Positions 17,267-25,606 of a stretch of 43,729 nt of DNA are shown piece after piece (positions within the stretch are counted from its first letter, which is position 1; each line of letters opens with the position of its first letter). The position numbers and the translations under genes were made by a program. Origin of the DNA: Actinobacteria bacterium HGW-Actinobacteria-5. Lineage in GTDB: Bacteria; Actinomycetota; Actinomycetes; Propionibacteriales; Propionibacteriaceae. The stretch spans positions 1 to 43,729 of the forward strand of contig PHEV01000005.1 in the NCBI GenBank assembly GCA_002843035.1. Reading direction: 5' to 3'. The notes under the pieces were generated by a model. It ran no database searches, was not told the origin of the DNA, and worked only from the letters and a program-made list of their open reading frames with translations.

Positions 17267-19471
17267 GTGGACATCGGGCTGGGCGGCTGGCGGACGGCGA
17301 CCTACGCCGAGCTCTACGCGCCGCTCGGCACGGTCCTGGGCGAGCGGACCGCGAAGGAGTTCGCGGCCCTGCGGATCGCCACCGTCGGCGACCTGCTCCG
17401 GCACATCCCCCGGCACTACCTTTCGGGAACCGAGCTCACCGACCTGGCCACGCTCACCGAGGGCGAGCTCGTCGCCGTGGTGGCCCGCGTGGCCGAGATC
17501 CGCCGCCATGAGGGGCACGCCCAGCCCGGCCGCAAGGCCCGGCCCGGTCGGCTCGAGGTGCTGCTCAGCGACGGTCAGGGCCGCCTCACCGCGACATTCT
17601 TCGGCAAGACCCACCTGCTCTCGTGGTGGGAACGGCAGCTGCGCGAGGGAGTGGCCGGGCTCTTCGTCGGCAAGGTGGGCAGCTTCCGCGGCCAGTTGCA
17701 GATGAGCCACCCGACCTTCGCCATGATGGACGCGCACGGCCGCGTCGTCTCGACCTCGGAGGAGAAGGAGCGGATCGCGGCGCTCTCCAGCGGCGGCCTG
17801 GTCGGCATGTACCCGGCCACGGCCAAGCTGCCCACCTGGAAGGTGGCGGAGTGTGCCCGGCTCGCCCTCGACTCCCTCTCGGGCGCGGAGGACCCGTGGC
17901 CCACCTGGCTGCGCGAGAAGGCGGACGTGCTCGGGCTGGCCGACGCCTTCGCCGCCGTGCACGCCCCGGCCAGCCTCGCGCAGGCCGAGAAGGGCGCCGA
18001 GCGACTGCGCTTCGACGAGGCCATGGCCACCCAACTCACGATGGCGTACCGCCGCGCCGATGCGGCGAACCGGCCCGCGCAGCCCCGCGTCCGGGTCTCC
18101 GGTGGCCTGCTGGACGCCTTCGACGCCCAGCTGCCGTTCCGGCTGACCAGAGGCCAGACGGAGGTGAGTAGTGCGATCCTCGACGACCTGGCCCGGCCAC
18201 GGCCGATGCAGCGGCTCCTGCAGGGGGAGGTCGGCTCGGGCAAGACCGTGGTGGCGCTGCGGGCCATGCTGGCGGTGGTGGACGCCGGTGGCCAGGCGGC
18301 GCTGCTCGCGCCCACCGAAGTGCTCGCGGCCCAGCACTACCAGACCATCCGCACGCTGCTCGGAGACCTCGGCGGCGGACGCATGCTCGGCACGCCCGAC
18401 GTGGCGACCGACGTCGTCCTGCTGAGCGGCTCGCTGCCGGCCGCAGCGAAGAAGTCGGCCCTGCTGCGGGCGGCGAGCGGCGAGGCGGGCATCGTGGTCG
18501 GCACCCACGCGCTGCTCGCCGATCGCGTGCAGTTCGCCGACCTCGGCCTGATCGTGGTGGACGAGCAGCACCGCTTCGGTGTCGAGCAGCGCGCGGTCCT
18601 CGCCGACAAGGCCGCGGGCCGACCCCACGTGCTGGTGCTGACGGCCACTCCGATCCCGCGCTCGGTTGCCATGACGATCTTCGGTGATCTCGACGTGTCC
18701 ACGCTCACCGAGCTGCCGGCCGGTCGGGCAGACGTCAGCACGGTGGTCGTGGACGCGTCGAGCCGACCGCAGTGGGTGGAGCGCGCCTGGGAGCGCGTCG
18801 CGGAGGAGGTGGCGGCGGGCCGTCAGGTCTTCGTCGTGGTTCCGCGGATCGCCAGTTCCGCGGAGGGCATCGGCGTGGTCGAGCTGGCCGACCAGCTGCG
18901 ATCCGGGCCACTGGCCGCGCTGCGGGTGGGGGTCCTGCACGGGCAGCTGCCCGGAGAGGTCAAGGACGAGGTGATGGGTGCCTTCGCCGGCGGCCAGCTG
19001 GACGTGCTCGTGGCTACCACGGTCATCGAGGTCGGCGTCGACGTGCCCAACGCCTCGATGATGCTCGTCTGGGACGCGGACCGGTTCGGCATCTCCCAGC
19101 TGCACCAGCTGCGCGGCCGGATCGGCCGGGGCAGCCACCCGGGGGTGTGCCTGCTGGTGACCAGGGCTCCGGCCGCGGAGGCCGCCCGCGTCCGGCTGGA
19201 CGCTGTGGCCGCGACCAGGGACGGCTTCGAACTCGCCGAGCTCGACCTGGAACAGCGCCGTGAGGGCGACGTGCTCGGCGCAGCGCAGGCGGGTGGGCGC
19301 TCCAGCCTGCGCCTGCTCCGGGTGCTGGAGCATGCGGGGTTGATCGCCCGTGCGCGCGAACTGGCCACCGAGTGCGTGGCCCGCGACCCCGACCTGACCA
19401 CGCCGGGTTTTGCGGATGCCATCCGGGCCACCGAACTGCTGGCGTCCCCGGACTGGCTCGAACGCAACTGA
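17267..19471 (+). CDS. recG: ATP-dependent DNA helicase RecG
   Basis: RecG remodels stalled replication forks and branched recombination intermediates. The 734-residue product has an N-terminal OB-fold wedge domain (about residues 60-165), then superfamily 2 helicase motifs: Walker A GEVGSGKT near residue 320, DEQHRFGVEQ (motif II) near 430, TATPIPRS (motif III) near 458 and QLRGRIGRGSHPG (motif VI). The family motif LTRGQTEV precedes Walker A. Length is in the usual range. GTG 17267 has a -10 hexamer directly upstream and no ribosome-binding site. It converges with the MerR gene, only six bases apart, with no terminator between. Confidence 0.97.
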   Translation: MDIGLGGWRTATYAELYAPLGTVLGERTAKEFAALRIATVGDLLRHIPRHYLSGTELTDLATLTEGELVAVVARVAEIRRHEGHAQPGRKARPGRLEVLLSDGQGRLTATFFGKTHLLSWWERQLREGVAGLFVGKVGSFRGQLQMSHPTFAMMDAHGRVVSTSEEKERIAALSSGGLVGMYPATAKLPTWKVAECARLALDSLSGAEDPWPTWLREKADVLGLADAFAAVHAPASLAQAEKGAERLRFDEAMATQLTMAYRRADAANRPAQPRVRVSGGLLDAFDAQLPFRLTRGQTEVSSAILDDLARPRPMQRLLQGEVGSGKTVVALRAMLAVVDAGGQAALLAPTEVLAAQHYQTIRTLLGDLGGGRMLGTPDVATDVVLLSGSLPAAAKKSALLRAASGEAGIVVGTHALLADRVQFADLGLIVVDEQHRFGVEQRAVLADKAAGRPHVLVLTATPIPRSVAMTIFGDLDVSTLTELPAGRADVSTVVVDASSRPQWVERAWERVAEEVAAGRQVFVVVPRIASSAEGIGVVELADQLRSGPLAALRVGVLHGQLPGEVKDEVMGAFAGGQLDVLVATTVIEVGVDVPNASMMLVWDADRFGISQLHQLRGRIGRGSHPGVCLLVTRAPAAEAARVRLDAVAATRDGFELAELDLEQRREGDVLGAAQAGGRSSLRLLRVLEHAGLIARARELATECVARDPDLTTPGFADAIRATELLASPDWLERN

Positions 19472-19477
19472 ACTGAC

Positions 19478-20155
19478 TCAGTCCGGCGTGCGATCCGGGG
19501 GTGCGTGGCGCGCCGCGCCGGGCCCGTAGCGGGCGCTCGCCGTGACGGACTGCGCGATCCGACGCGCGTGGGCGAGCACGACGTCTCCCAGAGCGGTGCC
19601 GACGGAGACCAGCTGGACGGCGTGGTCAGGATCCTCGACCCGATCGAGGAGGTCGAGGTCAGCGGTTGCGGCGAGTTCGGCCGAATCCAGCAGGGCGAGC
19701 GCCCAGGCCGCCGCGCCGGGGCCGAGCAGGGGGGCGGCGGCGTCGATGGTGGCGGCCACCCGATAGATGGAGGGGTGGTGGAACAGCGGGCTGCCCTCTG
19801 CGATGCCGAATCGCTCTCGGACCAGGGCCAGCGTCACGTTCTCTGCCCGGCTGGGCTCGGTCGCTTCCTCGCTGACGGCGTCCTGGGCTGCGGCGAGCAT
19901 GTCGACGGTGCGTCCGGAGTCGATCGCTGTCACGATGCGGCGCAGCTGGGCAATGCCGACTCCGCCGACGACGACCAGCGTGCGCAGCATCCGGAGCCGG
20001 TCCAGGTGGTCGGGGCCGTACAGCGCCCGGTTGGAGGCGATCAGCCTTCCCCGGGGCAGCAGACCCTCCGAGATGTAGAACTTGATGGTTGACGGGTGCA
20101 CCCCGGAGGCCTTGCTCAGTTGGCTGATCGTCAGGCCCTCCGCCGGTCGCTCCAT
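19478..20155 (-). CDS. MerR-family transcriptional regulator
   Basis: The 225-residue product has an N-terminal winged helix typical of MerR proteins: LTISQLSKASGVHPSTIKFYISEGLLPRGR (in two parts, residues 8-22 and 23-37), with the wing around NRALYGPDHLDRLRML. The remaining residues are mostly alpha-helical and Ala/Leu-rich with no cysteines, so the effector is unlikely to be a cysteine-bound metal. I start at ATG 20155 because the domain begins seven residues later; upstream CACCAT (minus strand, 20162-20167) lies six bases before it, allowing a leaderless start. The gene is divergent from a CPBP protease gene, with 62 bases between starts and a palindrome in the middle. Confidence 0.9.
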   Translation of the reverse strand: MERPAEGLTISQLSKASGVHPSTIKFYISEGLLPRGRLIASNRALYGPDHLDRLRMLRTLVVVGGVGIAQLRRIVTAIDSGRTVDMLAAAQDAVSEEATEPSRAENVTLALVRERFGIAEGSPLFHHPSIYRVAATIDAAAPLLGPGAAAWALALLDSAELAATADLDLLDRVEDPDHAVQLVSVGTALGDVVLAHARRIAQSVTASARYGPGAARHAPPDRTPD

Positions 20156-20181
20156 AAGCCTATGGTGGCACATCCGCTTAA

Positions 20182-20211
20182 TAGACAGTGGCACTAACGG
20201 TTAGTTATGCT
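20182..20211 (+). promoter_or_regulatory. MerR-type promoter/operator between merR and CPBP genes
   Basis: On the plus strand TAGACA (20182-20187, resembling -35) and TATGCT (20206-20211, -10) are 18 bases apart. The perfect palindrome ACTAACGGTTAGT (20193-20205) fills the spacer and abuts the -10. MerR proteins characteristically bind dyads between -35 and -10 elements separated by a long spacer. The ATG at 20218 is six bases after the -10, so the mRNA would be leaderless. GTGGCAC occurs twice nearby (20165-20171 and 20188-20194) as a direct repeat. Confidence 0.55.
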
Positions 20212-20217
20212 GCCTGT

Positions 20218-21003
20218 ATGGTGGATTCTGCGATACCCGTTGTCCGTCCGGAAACCGCGCAGTACTCACTTCGGCGGATCCTGTTGATTTGGCTGGCGGC
20301 CGCAGCTCCGATGGGCCTGCTCGCCTGGGTCGTCTGGCCAGCCCTGCGGGTGCGGGTGCCGATGCACCCCGGGATGCTCTTCTGGTTCCTGATGATCCTC
20401 GGCATGGTGTGGCAGTGCGTCCTGTCCCTGCTGGTGCTGCGCAAGGAACTCGGGACGCTTCGCTGGTCGACGCTCGCTCCGCGGATCTGGGCCCAGCACC
20501 CGCGTGACCCTGAAACGGGCCGCGCCCGGGTGCGCCTGTGGTGGGTGCTCGTTCCCCTGATCGCCGTCTTCGGCGTGATCACACTGCTCGCTGATTGGTT
20601 CGGACCGTTCCTCGGGGGTCGCTGGCTGAGTGCTCCGCAGGGGACCGACGTGCGCCAGCTCGCCGATCCGCAGTTCGCCGGCCAGTGGTGGATCCTCGCC
20701 GTGGCGGTGGTGTCGAGCGTGTTCAACTATCTGCTCGGGGAGGAACTCCTGTTCCGCGGGGTGCTCCTGCCGCGGATGCGTGGAGTCTTCGGCAGGGCGG
20801 ACTGGTTCGTCAACAATGTGCTCTTCACCCTCTACCACGTGCACAAGTTCTGGGTGCTGCCCTCGGTGTTCCTGACCAGCCTGCCATTCAGCTGGGCTGC
20901 CGCCCGCTACCGCACAATCTGGTTCTCTGTGGTGCTGCACGGGATCGAGGGGATCGTGCTGCTGGTGATGGTCACCGCGGTTGTCGGCGGGCTGGTCGGC
21001 TGA
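20218..21003 (+). CDS. CPBP (CAAX/ABI) family intramembrane metalloprotease
   Basis: The 261-residue membrane protein has about six hydrophobic segments and the CPBP catalytic motifs: EELLFRG (Glu175/Glu176), LYHVHK with His207, and HGIEG with His241. In bacteria such proteases act on membrane substrates or in bacteriocin immunity; the substrate here is unknown. ATG 20218 is the start, because TATGCT is six bases upstream and no ribosome-binding site exists; an in-frame GTG at 20188 lies inside the predicted operator. The divergent MerR gene and the operator between suggest that this gene is its target. Only 36 bases separate it from rsmD. Confidence 0.88.
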   Translation: MVDSAIPVVRPETAQYSLRRILLIWLAAAAPMGLLAWVVWPALRVRVPMHPGMLFWFLMILGMVWQCVLSLLVLRKELGTLRWSTLAPRIWAQHPRDPETGRARVRLWWVLVPLIAVFGVITLLADWFGPFLGGRWLSAPQGTDVRQLADPQFAGQWWILAVAVVSSVFNYLLGEELLFRGVLLPRMRGVFGRADWFVNNVLFTLYHVHKFWVLPSVFLTSLPFSWAAARYRTIWFSVVLHGIEGIVLLVMVTAVVGGLVG

Positions 21004-21027
21004 GCGTTTCCGGCGACCCGGGTCGAC

Positions 21028-21033
21028 TAGCCT
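21028..21033 (+). promoter_or_regulatory. -10 element for leaderless rsmD start
   Basis: TAGCCT, six bases (GACCTG), then GTG at 21040. No ribosome-binding site. Confidence 0.5.
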
Positions 21034-21039
21034 GACCTG

Positions 21040-21621
21040 GTGACCAGGATCATCGCGGGACGGGCGAAAGGGCACCCGGTGCGGACGCCCACGGGTTCCG
21101 CGACCCGGCCTACCACCGACCGGGTGCGCGAAGCAGCGTTCTCACTGCTCGCCGACTGGGCGGGCACGCTCGGCGACCCTGCGGAAGCGCAACTGGCCGG
21201 GATCGCGTTCCTCGACCTCTACGCCGGCTCCGGAGCGATCGGGCTGGAGGCTGCCAGTCGCGGCGCCGCACCGGTCTGGGCGGTGGAGAGCGACCGGGCG
21301 ACGGCCCGGCTCGTGCGCGAGAACGCCGCGGCACTCGGCCTGCGGCTCACGGTCCGGGCCGGAACGGTGGAGAAGGTCCTCGCCGGGGGCACGGCGACAC
21401 CGTTCGACGTGATCTGGGCGGACCCGCCCTACGACCTGCCAGGGAGCCGGCTCGCCCCCGTCCTGGACCAGGCGGCCGGCTGGCTGGCGCACGACGGCCT
21501 GCTCGTAGTCGAACGGTCAAGTCGAGACCTGCCGCCCGACTTTCCCGCTCAGCTGTCCCACAGCTGGCAACGGCGTTACGGTGAGACGACGTTGTACTTC
21601 GCCAGGAGGCCGCCTGCATGA
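21040..21621 (+). CDS. rsmD: 16S rRNA (guanine(966)-N2)-methyltransferase
   Basis: RsmD methylates G966 of 16S rRNA using S-adenosylmethionine. The 193-residue product starts with the family sequence MTRIIAGRAKGHPVRTP, then RPTTDRVREAAFSLL. The SAM-binding motif FLDLYAGSGAIGLEAASRGA is near residue 57, and the catalytic DPPY motif (WADPPYDLP) near residue 127. The ATGA overlap with coaD (21618-21621) shows tight coupling. Start at GTG 21040 is supported by the family N-terminus and the -10 hexamer. Confidence 0.96.
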   Translation: MTRIIAGRAKGHPVRTPTGSATRPTTDRVREAAFSLLADWAGTLGDPAEAQLAGIAFLDLYAGSGAIGLEAASRGAAPVWAVESDRATARLVRENAAALGLRLTVRAGTVEKVLAGGTATPFDVIWADPPYDLPGSRLAPVLDQAAGWLAHDGLLVVERSSRDLPPDFPAQLSHSWQRRYGETTLYFARRPPA

Positions 21622-22109
21622 TCGCGATCTGCCCGGGGTCGTTCGACCCCGTCACCCACGGGCACCTCGACGTGATCTCCCGTGCCGCCGCGCTGTTCGA
21701 CCACGTGATCGTTGCGGTCGGGCAGAACTCGGCGAAGCAGTACCTGTTCTCCGCTGCCGAGCGTCTTGAACTCGTCCGCGAGACCACCGCGCACCTGCCG
21801 AACGTCTCCGTCGAGCCACTCGATGGACTGCTGGTGGCGTTCGCGAAGGCTCGCGGCGCCGGAGTGCTGGTGAAGGGGATCCGCAACGCCAGCGACGTCG
21901 ACTTCGAGTTGCAGATGGCCCACATCAACGCCGTAGTGGGTTCGGTGGAGACCGTGATGTTGCCCACGGCGCCGGTTTGGTCCACGCTGTCCTCCACAAT
22001 GGTGCGCGAAGTCGCCTCCTTCGGGGGAGACGTATCGCCCTTCGTGCCGGAGGTGGTCGCCCGACGGATCCGCCACAAGTCCCAGGGAACGGAGCAGGCC
22101 AATGGTTGA
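21618..22109 (+). CDS. coaD: Phosphopantetheine adenylyltransferase
   Basis: CoaD adenylates 4'-phosphopantetheine in the next-to-last step of coenzyme A synthesis. The 163-residue product shows MIAICPGSFDPVTHGHLDVI, with the T-x-G-H nucleotide-binding motif (residues 13-16), GIRNASDVDFELQMA, and LSSTMVREVASFGGDV near the C-terminus. Length matches the family (about 160). It overlaps rsmD by four bases and the following SepIVA-like gene by eight, so the three are probably one operon. Confidence 0.97.
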   Translation: MIAICPGSFDPVTHGHLDVISRAAALFDHVIVAVGQNSAKQYLFSAAERLELVRETTAHLPNVSVEPLDGLLVAFAKARGAGVLVKGIRNASDVDFELQMAHINAVVGSVETVMLPTAPVWSTLSSTMVREVASFGGDVSPFVPEVVARRIRHKSQGTEQANG

Positions 22110-22599
22110 GCGGACGAACGACGTGCTCGCGCGCCTGCGCCAGATGGTCGCCAACGCCAAGGCCGTGCCGATGTCGGCGTCCTGCATGGTGAACCGCGGC
22201 GAGGTGCTGGCCCTCCTCGACGAGGCGACCGAGGCGCTGCACACCGACGTCGGAGAGGCCCAGCGGGTCACGGCCACGTCCCTGGAGACGCTCGAGCGGG
22301 CCCAGGAGGAGGCCGCCCACATCATCGCCTCCGCGGAGGAGCGGGCGGAGTACCTGGCCAGCCAGGCCCCCGTGATGGAGCTCGCCCGGAAGAAGGCCAT
22401 CCAGCTGGAGGCCAAGGCGCTGGCCGATTCCGAGGCGTTGCGTCGCGAGGCCGACGCCTACGTGGACGCCCGGATCGCCTCGTTCGAGGCGAGCCTGCAG
22501 AAGACCATGTCGCAGGTGCGCACCATGCGGGACCGGCTCGCCACCCGCTCCTCGCTCGACGACACGTCCACCCAGGCGCTGCCGCGGCTGCAGGGCTGA
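22102..22599 (+). CDS. sepIVA: SepIVA/DivIVA-like coiled-coil protein
   Basis: The 165-residue protein is largely coiled coil from about residue 38 to 150 (LLDEATEALHTDVGEAQRV, then Glu/Ala/Arg-rich heptads). The N-terminal segment NAKAVPMSASCMVNRGEVL resembles the start of mycobacterial SepIVA, a DivIVA-like septation protein. The location directly before DUF177-rpmF-rnc matches the SepIVA locus as I recall it. SepIVA is longer in mycobacteria (over 200 residues), so this is a short version. SepIVA is essential for division and envelope precursor enzyme localisation there; a similar role here is inference. It overlaps coaD by eight bases. After the stop, ACGGGCG...CCGCCCGTTTT suggests a weak terminator. 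Confidence 0.75.
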   Translation: MVERTNDVLARLRQMVANAKAVPMSASCMVNRGEVLALLDEATEALHTDVGEAQRVTATSLETLERAQEEAAHIIASAEERAEYLASQAPVMELARKKAIQLEAKALADSEALRREADAYVDARIASFEASLQKTMSQVRTMRDRLATRSSLDDTSTQALPRLQG

Positions 22600-22642
22600 A
22601 CGGGCGCGGACCGCCCGTTTTGGTGAGCCGGTGCGCTCACGG

Positions 22643-22648
22643 TAGAGT
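22643..22648 (+). promoter_or_regulatory. -10-like element before DUF177 gene
   Basis: TAGAGT. Transcription would begin near 22655. With the start I prefer (22697) this gives a 42-base leader carrying GAAGGGA; a leaderless TTG start at 22655 is the alternative. Confidence 0.45.
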
Positions 22649-22696
22649 TCTGCGTTGGTTATGACGCTGTCGAACCGTGTGCTGAAGGGATCCGTC

Positions 22697-23257
22697 GTGC
22701 CTCCCCGTCTGCCTGACCCTCGATCCGGGCTCGTCCTGGACACTCATGAACTGAGTCGCAGGGCCGGCGAGCAGGTGGAGGTCACCCGGGTCGCGGAAGC
22801 TCCCGCGGAACTCGGCATCGAAGTAATCGGGGTGCCACCCGGCTCACCCGTCGATCTCGACCTCAGGTTGGAGTCGGTGGTGGAAGGGATCCTGGTCACC
22901 GGTACCGCCGTGGTTCGGCTGCGGGGTAACTGCGCACGTTGCCTGGGGGAGATCTCCTCGACCGAGGAAGTCGATCTCCAGGAGTTGTTCTGTTACCCGG
23001 GCAAGGAACTCGACGACGCCGAGGCCATGCATGTCGAGGGCGAGTTGATCGACCTCGAACCCGTCCTGCGGGACGCGGTGGTGCTCGACCTGCCGTTCAC
23101 GCCCCTGTGTCGTCCGGACTGCGCCGGATTGTGCCCCACCTGTGGAGCCAATCTGAACGAAGACCCGGCGCACAGCCATGACGAGCCCATCGATCCCCGG
23201 TGGGCCGACCTGACGGGCTGGAACGAACCGACGAACGAAACGAAGGACAAGGAGTAA
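22697..23257 (+). CDS. DUF177 (YceD-like) protein
   Basis: The DUF177 family accompanies rpmF in many bacteria and is implicated in 23S rRNA or ribosome biogenesis. The 186-residue version has [16 protein letters not shown] at the start, a CARCLG motif in the middle and the C-terminal [20 protein letters not shown], so it has several cysteines that could bind metal. I choose GTG 22697 because GAAGGGA lies seven bases upstream and the family core then begins about 10 residues in. ATG 22661 and TTG 22655 in the same frame would add 12-14 residues and are possible. It ends five bases before rpmF. Confidence 0.9.
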   Translation: MPPRLPDPRSGLVLDTHELSRRAGEQVEVTRVAEAPAELGIEVIGVPPGSPVDLDLRLESVVEGILVTGTAVVRLRGNCARCLGEISSTEEVDLQELFCYPGKELDDAEAMHVEGELIDLEPVLRDAVVLDLPFTPLCRPDCAGLCPTCGANLNEDPAHSHDEPIDPRWADLTGWNEPTNETKDKE

Positions 23258-23261
23258 CGCC

Positions 23262-23453
23262 GTGGCCGTTCCCAAGCGGAGAATGTCCCGCGCCAACACG
23301 CGGGCCCGCCGTTCCCAGTGGAAGACCTCCGCGCCGACCCTGGTGACCTGCGCCAACGCGGCCTGCGGTGCGAAGCACCTGCCGCACACCGCCTGCCCCG
23401 AGTGCGGCCAGTACGGTCCGCGCACCGCGCGCCGCCAGATCCTCGAGCCCTGA
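23262..23453 (+). CDS. rpmF: 50S ribosomal protein L32 (cysteine-containing)
   Basis: The 63-residue product has the L32 N-terminus ([19 protein letters not shown]). Four cysteines at 30, 35, 45 and 48 imply zinc binding. The first pair is spaced C-x4-C (CANAAC) instead of the common C-x2-C, while the second is C-x2-C. GTG 23262 follows AAGGAG closely. It forms a block with DUF177 and rnc. Confidence 0.96.
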   Translation: MAVPKRRMSRANTRARRSQWKTSAPTLVTCANAACGAKHLPHTACPECGQYGPRTARRQILEP

Positions 23454-23473
23454 CCCGGTAGGGGAGTCCGGCC

Positions 23474-24193
23474 ACGTCCGGTACCGACGCGGCAGAAAGC
23501 CGCACCCTGGCGCTGCTCGACAAGCTGGGGATCGACCTCGATCCCCAGCTCTTCGAGCTTGCCCTGACCCACCGCTCGTACGCGTACGAGAACGGCGGCC
23601 TGCCGCACAACGAGCGGCTCGAGTTCCTCGGTGACGCCGTGCTCGGCGTCGTGGTCACCGAGTTCCTCTATCGCAGCTACCCCGACCTCCCCGAGGGCCG
23701 GCTGGCCAAGCTCCGCGCCGCCGTCGTGAACTCCCACAGCCTCGCCGACGTCGCCCGCTCCCTCGACCTGGGCAGCCAGATCCGGCTCGGCAAGGGAGAG
23801 CTGACCACCGGCGGCGACGACAAGTCCTCGATCCTCGCCGACGCGTTCGAGGCCCTGCTCGGAGCGGTCCTGATCTCGTGCGGACGCGACGACGCGGACA
23901 CCCTCGTCCACCACCTGTTCGACCCGCTGGTGGTTCAGGCGGCCGCCCTCGGCGCCGGCCTGGACTGGAAGACCAGCCTGCAGGAGCTCGCGGCCGACGC
24001 CGATCTGGGCGCACCCAGCTACCGGGTCACCGAGTCGGGGCCCGACCACGAGAAGCGGTTCGAGGCCGTTGCCATCGTCGGCAACCGGGCCTATCCGCCC
24101 GGCGCGGGCACCTCCAAGAAGCAAGCCGAACAGGGCGCGGCCAAGAACGCCTTCACCGCCCTCGCCGATGCCGCCAGCGAGGGTGATGCCTGA
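23474..24193 (+). CDS. rnc: Ribonuclease III with apparent non-canonical start
   Basis: RNase III cleaves double-stranded RNA, including rRNA precursors. The open frame runs from just after a TAG at 23459 and contains the catalytic signature [10 protein letters not shown] (Glu47, Glu50, Asp54 counting from 23474), [11 protein letters not shown] (Asp123, Glu126) and a complete dsRNA-binding domain (about 164-232). There is no ATG, GTG or TTG between the upstream stop and the signature: the first ordinary start, GTG 23639, would delete the catalytic Glu and Asp residues. The best candidates are ACG at 23474 (GGGGAG 7 bases upstream, followed by SGTDAAESR) and CTG at 23507 (GAAAG upstream). With ACG the product is 239 residues, a normal size. 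It overlaps mutM by eight bases. A T-to-C error or real mutation of ATG could explain it. Confidence 0.93.
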   Translation, partial: TSGTDAAESRTLALLDKLGIDLDPQLFELALTHRSYAYENGGLPHNERLEFLGDAVLGVVVTEFLYRSYPDLPEGRLAKLRAAVVNSHSLADVARSLDLGSQIRLGKGELTTGGDDKSSILADAFEALLGAVLISCGRDDADTLVHHLFDPLVVQAAALGAGLDWKTSLQELAADADLGAPSYRVTESGPDHEKRFEAVAIVGNRAYPPGAGTSKKQAEQGAAKNAFTALADAASEGDA

Positions 24194-25055
24194 GCTGCCC
24201 GAGGTCGAGGTGGTTCGCCGCGGCCTCGTCGCCGCCGTCTCCGGACGACGCATTCGTCACGTGAGCGTGCTGCACCCCCGGCCCGTGCGCAGGCACGTGG
24301 GCGGGCCGGACGACTTCGCTTCGGGCCTGGTCGGACGCACGTTCGGCGAGCCGAAGCGGCGCGGCAAGTTCCTCTGGCTCCCGTTCGCCGACGGGGACGC
24401 CCTGATCGCCCACCTCGGCATGAGCGGCCAGTTCCGGCTCGATGCCGCAGCCCAGCCCCGACCACCGCAGTGCCGGATCGTCCTCGCCTTCGCCGACGAC
24501 GGCCCCGAGCTGCGCTTCGCCGACCAGCGCATGTTCGGCGGGCTGTGGGTCAGCCCCGGCGGCGCCGACCTGCCGGTGGAGGTCGCCCACATCGCCCGGG
24601 ACCTGTTCGACCCCGGCTTCGACCTCGACGCCACCGTCGCCGACATCCGGCGACGGCGCTCGGGGATCAAGCGGGTGCTGCTGAACCAGGAAGTCGTCTC
24701 CGGGATCGGCAACATCTACGCCGACGAGGCACTGTGGCGGGCCAGGCTGCACTACGACACCCCGGCCGAACGGCTGAGCCGGGCCCGGGTGGTCGAGCTG
24801 CTCGACGCGGCCCGCGAGGTGATGACCGATGCCCTGGCCGCCGGCGGCACCTCCTTCGACACCCTGTACGTGAACGTGAACGGCAGTTCCGGGTACTTCG
24901 AGCGATCGCTCGCAGCCTATGGACGCGAGGATCTGCCGTGCCTGCGCTGCGGGCGTCCGATCGTGCGCGAGCCGTTCATGAACCGATCCAGCTACCGTTG
25001 CCCGTCCTGTCAGCGGCGGCCACGGGCCGGCGTCCGATATTCTTCGCACTTGTGA
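24186..25055 (+). CDS. mutM: Formamidopyrimidine-DNA glycosylase
   Basis: MutM (Fpg) removes 8-oxoguanine and formamidopyrimidines and nicks the DNA. The 289-residue product begins [14 protein letters not shown], so the catalytic N-terminal Pro (after Met removal) and Glu are intact. [11 protein letters not shown] and the helix-two-turn-helix region [14 protein letters not shown] are present. The C-terminal zinc finger has CLRCG and CPSCQ. ATG 24186 is fixed by MPELPE; the longer frame to 24069 overlaps rnc. It overlaps rnc by eight bases and the gtrA-like GTG by four. Confidence 0.97.
   Translation: MPELPEVEVVRRGLVAAVSGRRIRHVSVLHPRPVRRHVGGPDDFASGLVGRTFGEPKRRGKFLWLPFADGDALIAHLGMSGQFRLDAAAQPRPPQCRIVLAFADDGPELRFADQRMFGGLWVSPGGADLPVEVAHIARDLFDPGFDLDATVADIRRRRSGIKRVLLNQEVVSGIGNIYADEALWRARLHYDTPAERLSRARVVELLDAAREVMTDALAAGGTSFDTLYVNVNGSSGYFERSLAAYGREDLPCLRCGRPIVREPFMNRSSYRCPSCQRRPRAGVRYSSHL
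25038..25043 (+). promoter_or_regulatory. -10 element for leaderless gtrA-like start, inside mutM
   Basis: TATTCT lies within the last codons of mutM, followed by eight bases and the GTG at 25052. No ribosome-binding site is seen. Confidence 0.4.
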
Positions 25056-25603
25056 CAGCAGCCAGCCCCTTCGATCGCTACCCCCAGGTCGTGCGGCAGT
25101 TCGTGAAGTTCGGGCTGGTCGGCGGCGCGGGCGTCGTGGTGAACATGGTGGTCGCGATCGTCATGAACAAGCTCAACGGCGGCACGGCGAACGCCCAGAA
25201 CGTGCTCTTCCCGATCCCGGGCACCGCGTACAACTTCCGGTTCACCTCGCTGGTGTGGATCGTCGGCTTCCTGGTCGCGAACCTCTTCAACTTCCAGCTG
25301 AACCGCTCCTGGACGTTCCGGTACGGCCAGAAGGCACCCTGGTTGCGCGAGTTCTGGCCCTTCCTGGCGGTGGGCAGCGCCGCCGCGTTCCTCGGCCTGT
25401 TCATCAAGATCGCGTTCACGAACCCGCACTCTCCGGTCTACCTGCCGGAGCCGTGGTTCCACGAGGAGGTCGGCCTGCACTCCCGCGAGTACTGGGCGCA
25501 GTTGCTCACCATCCTGATCACGATGCCGATCAACTTCATCGTGAACAAGCTGTGGACCTTCACCCACGTCCGTTCCAAGCATTCCGTCACCGTCGACGCC
25601 TGA
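25052..25603 (+). CDS. GtrA-like membrane protein
   Basis: The 183-residue product has about four membrane helices. [19 protein letters not shown] at residues 13-31 is the usual first helix of the GtrA family, and [15 protein letters not shown] and [15 protein letters not shown] are its two repeated NF-x-x-N-(R/K)-x-W-TF motifs. GtrA proteins are thought to move or organise lipid-linked sugars. The loop between helices is longer than in the smallest members. GTG 25052 overlaps the mutM stop. acyP often sits between mutM and smc in related genomes; this gene occupies that place. It ends three bases before smc. Confidence 0.88.
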   Translation: MTAASPFDRYPQVVRQFVKFGLVGGAGVVVNMVVAIVMNKLNGGTANAQNVLFPIPGTAYNFRFTSLVWIVGFLVANLFNFQLNRSWTFRYGQKAPWLREFWPFLAVGSAAAFLGLFIKIAFTNPHSPVYLPEPWFHEEVGLHSREYWAQLLTILITMPINFIVNKLWTFTHVRSKHSVTVDA

Positions 25604-25606
25604 GCC

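Noticed and set aside
22600-22632. Terminator after the SepIVA-like gene
   Set aside because: GGGCG/CGCCC-type complement is short and imperfect; mentioned but not annotated separately.
23639-24193. RNase III start at GTG 23639
   Set aside because: Would remove the catalytic motif NERLEFLGD, which is encoded in frame just upstream.
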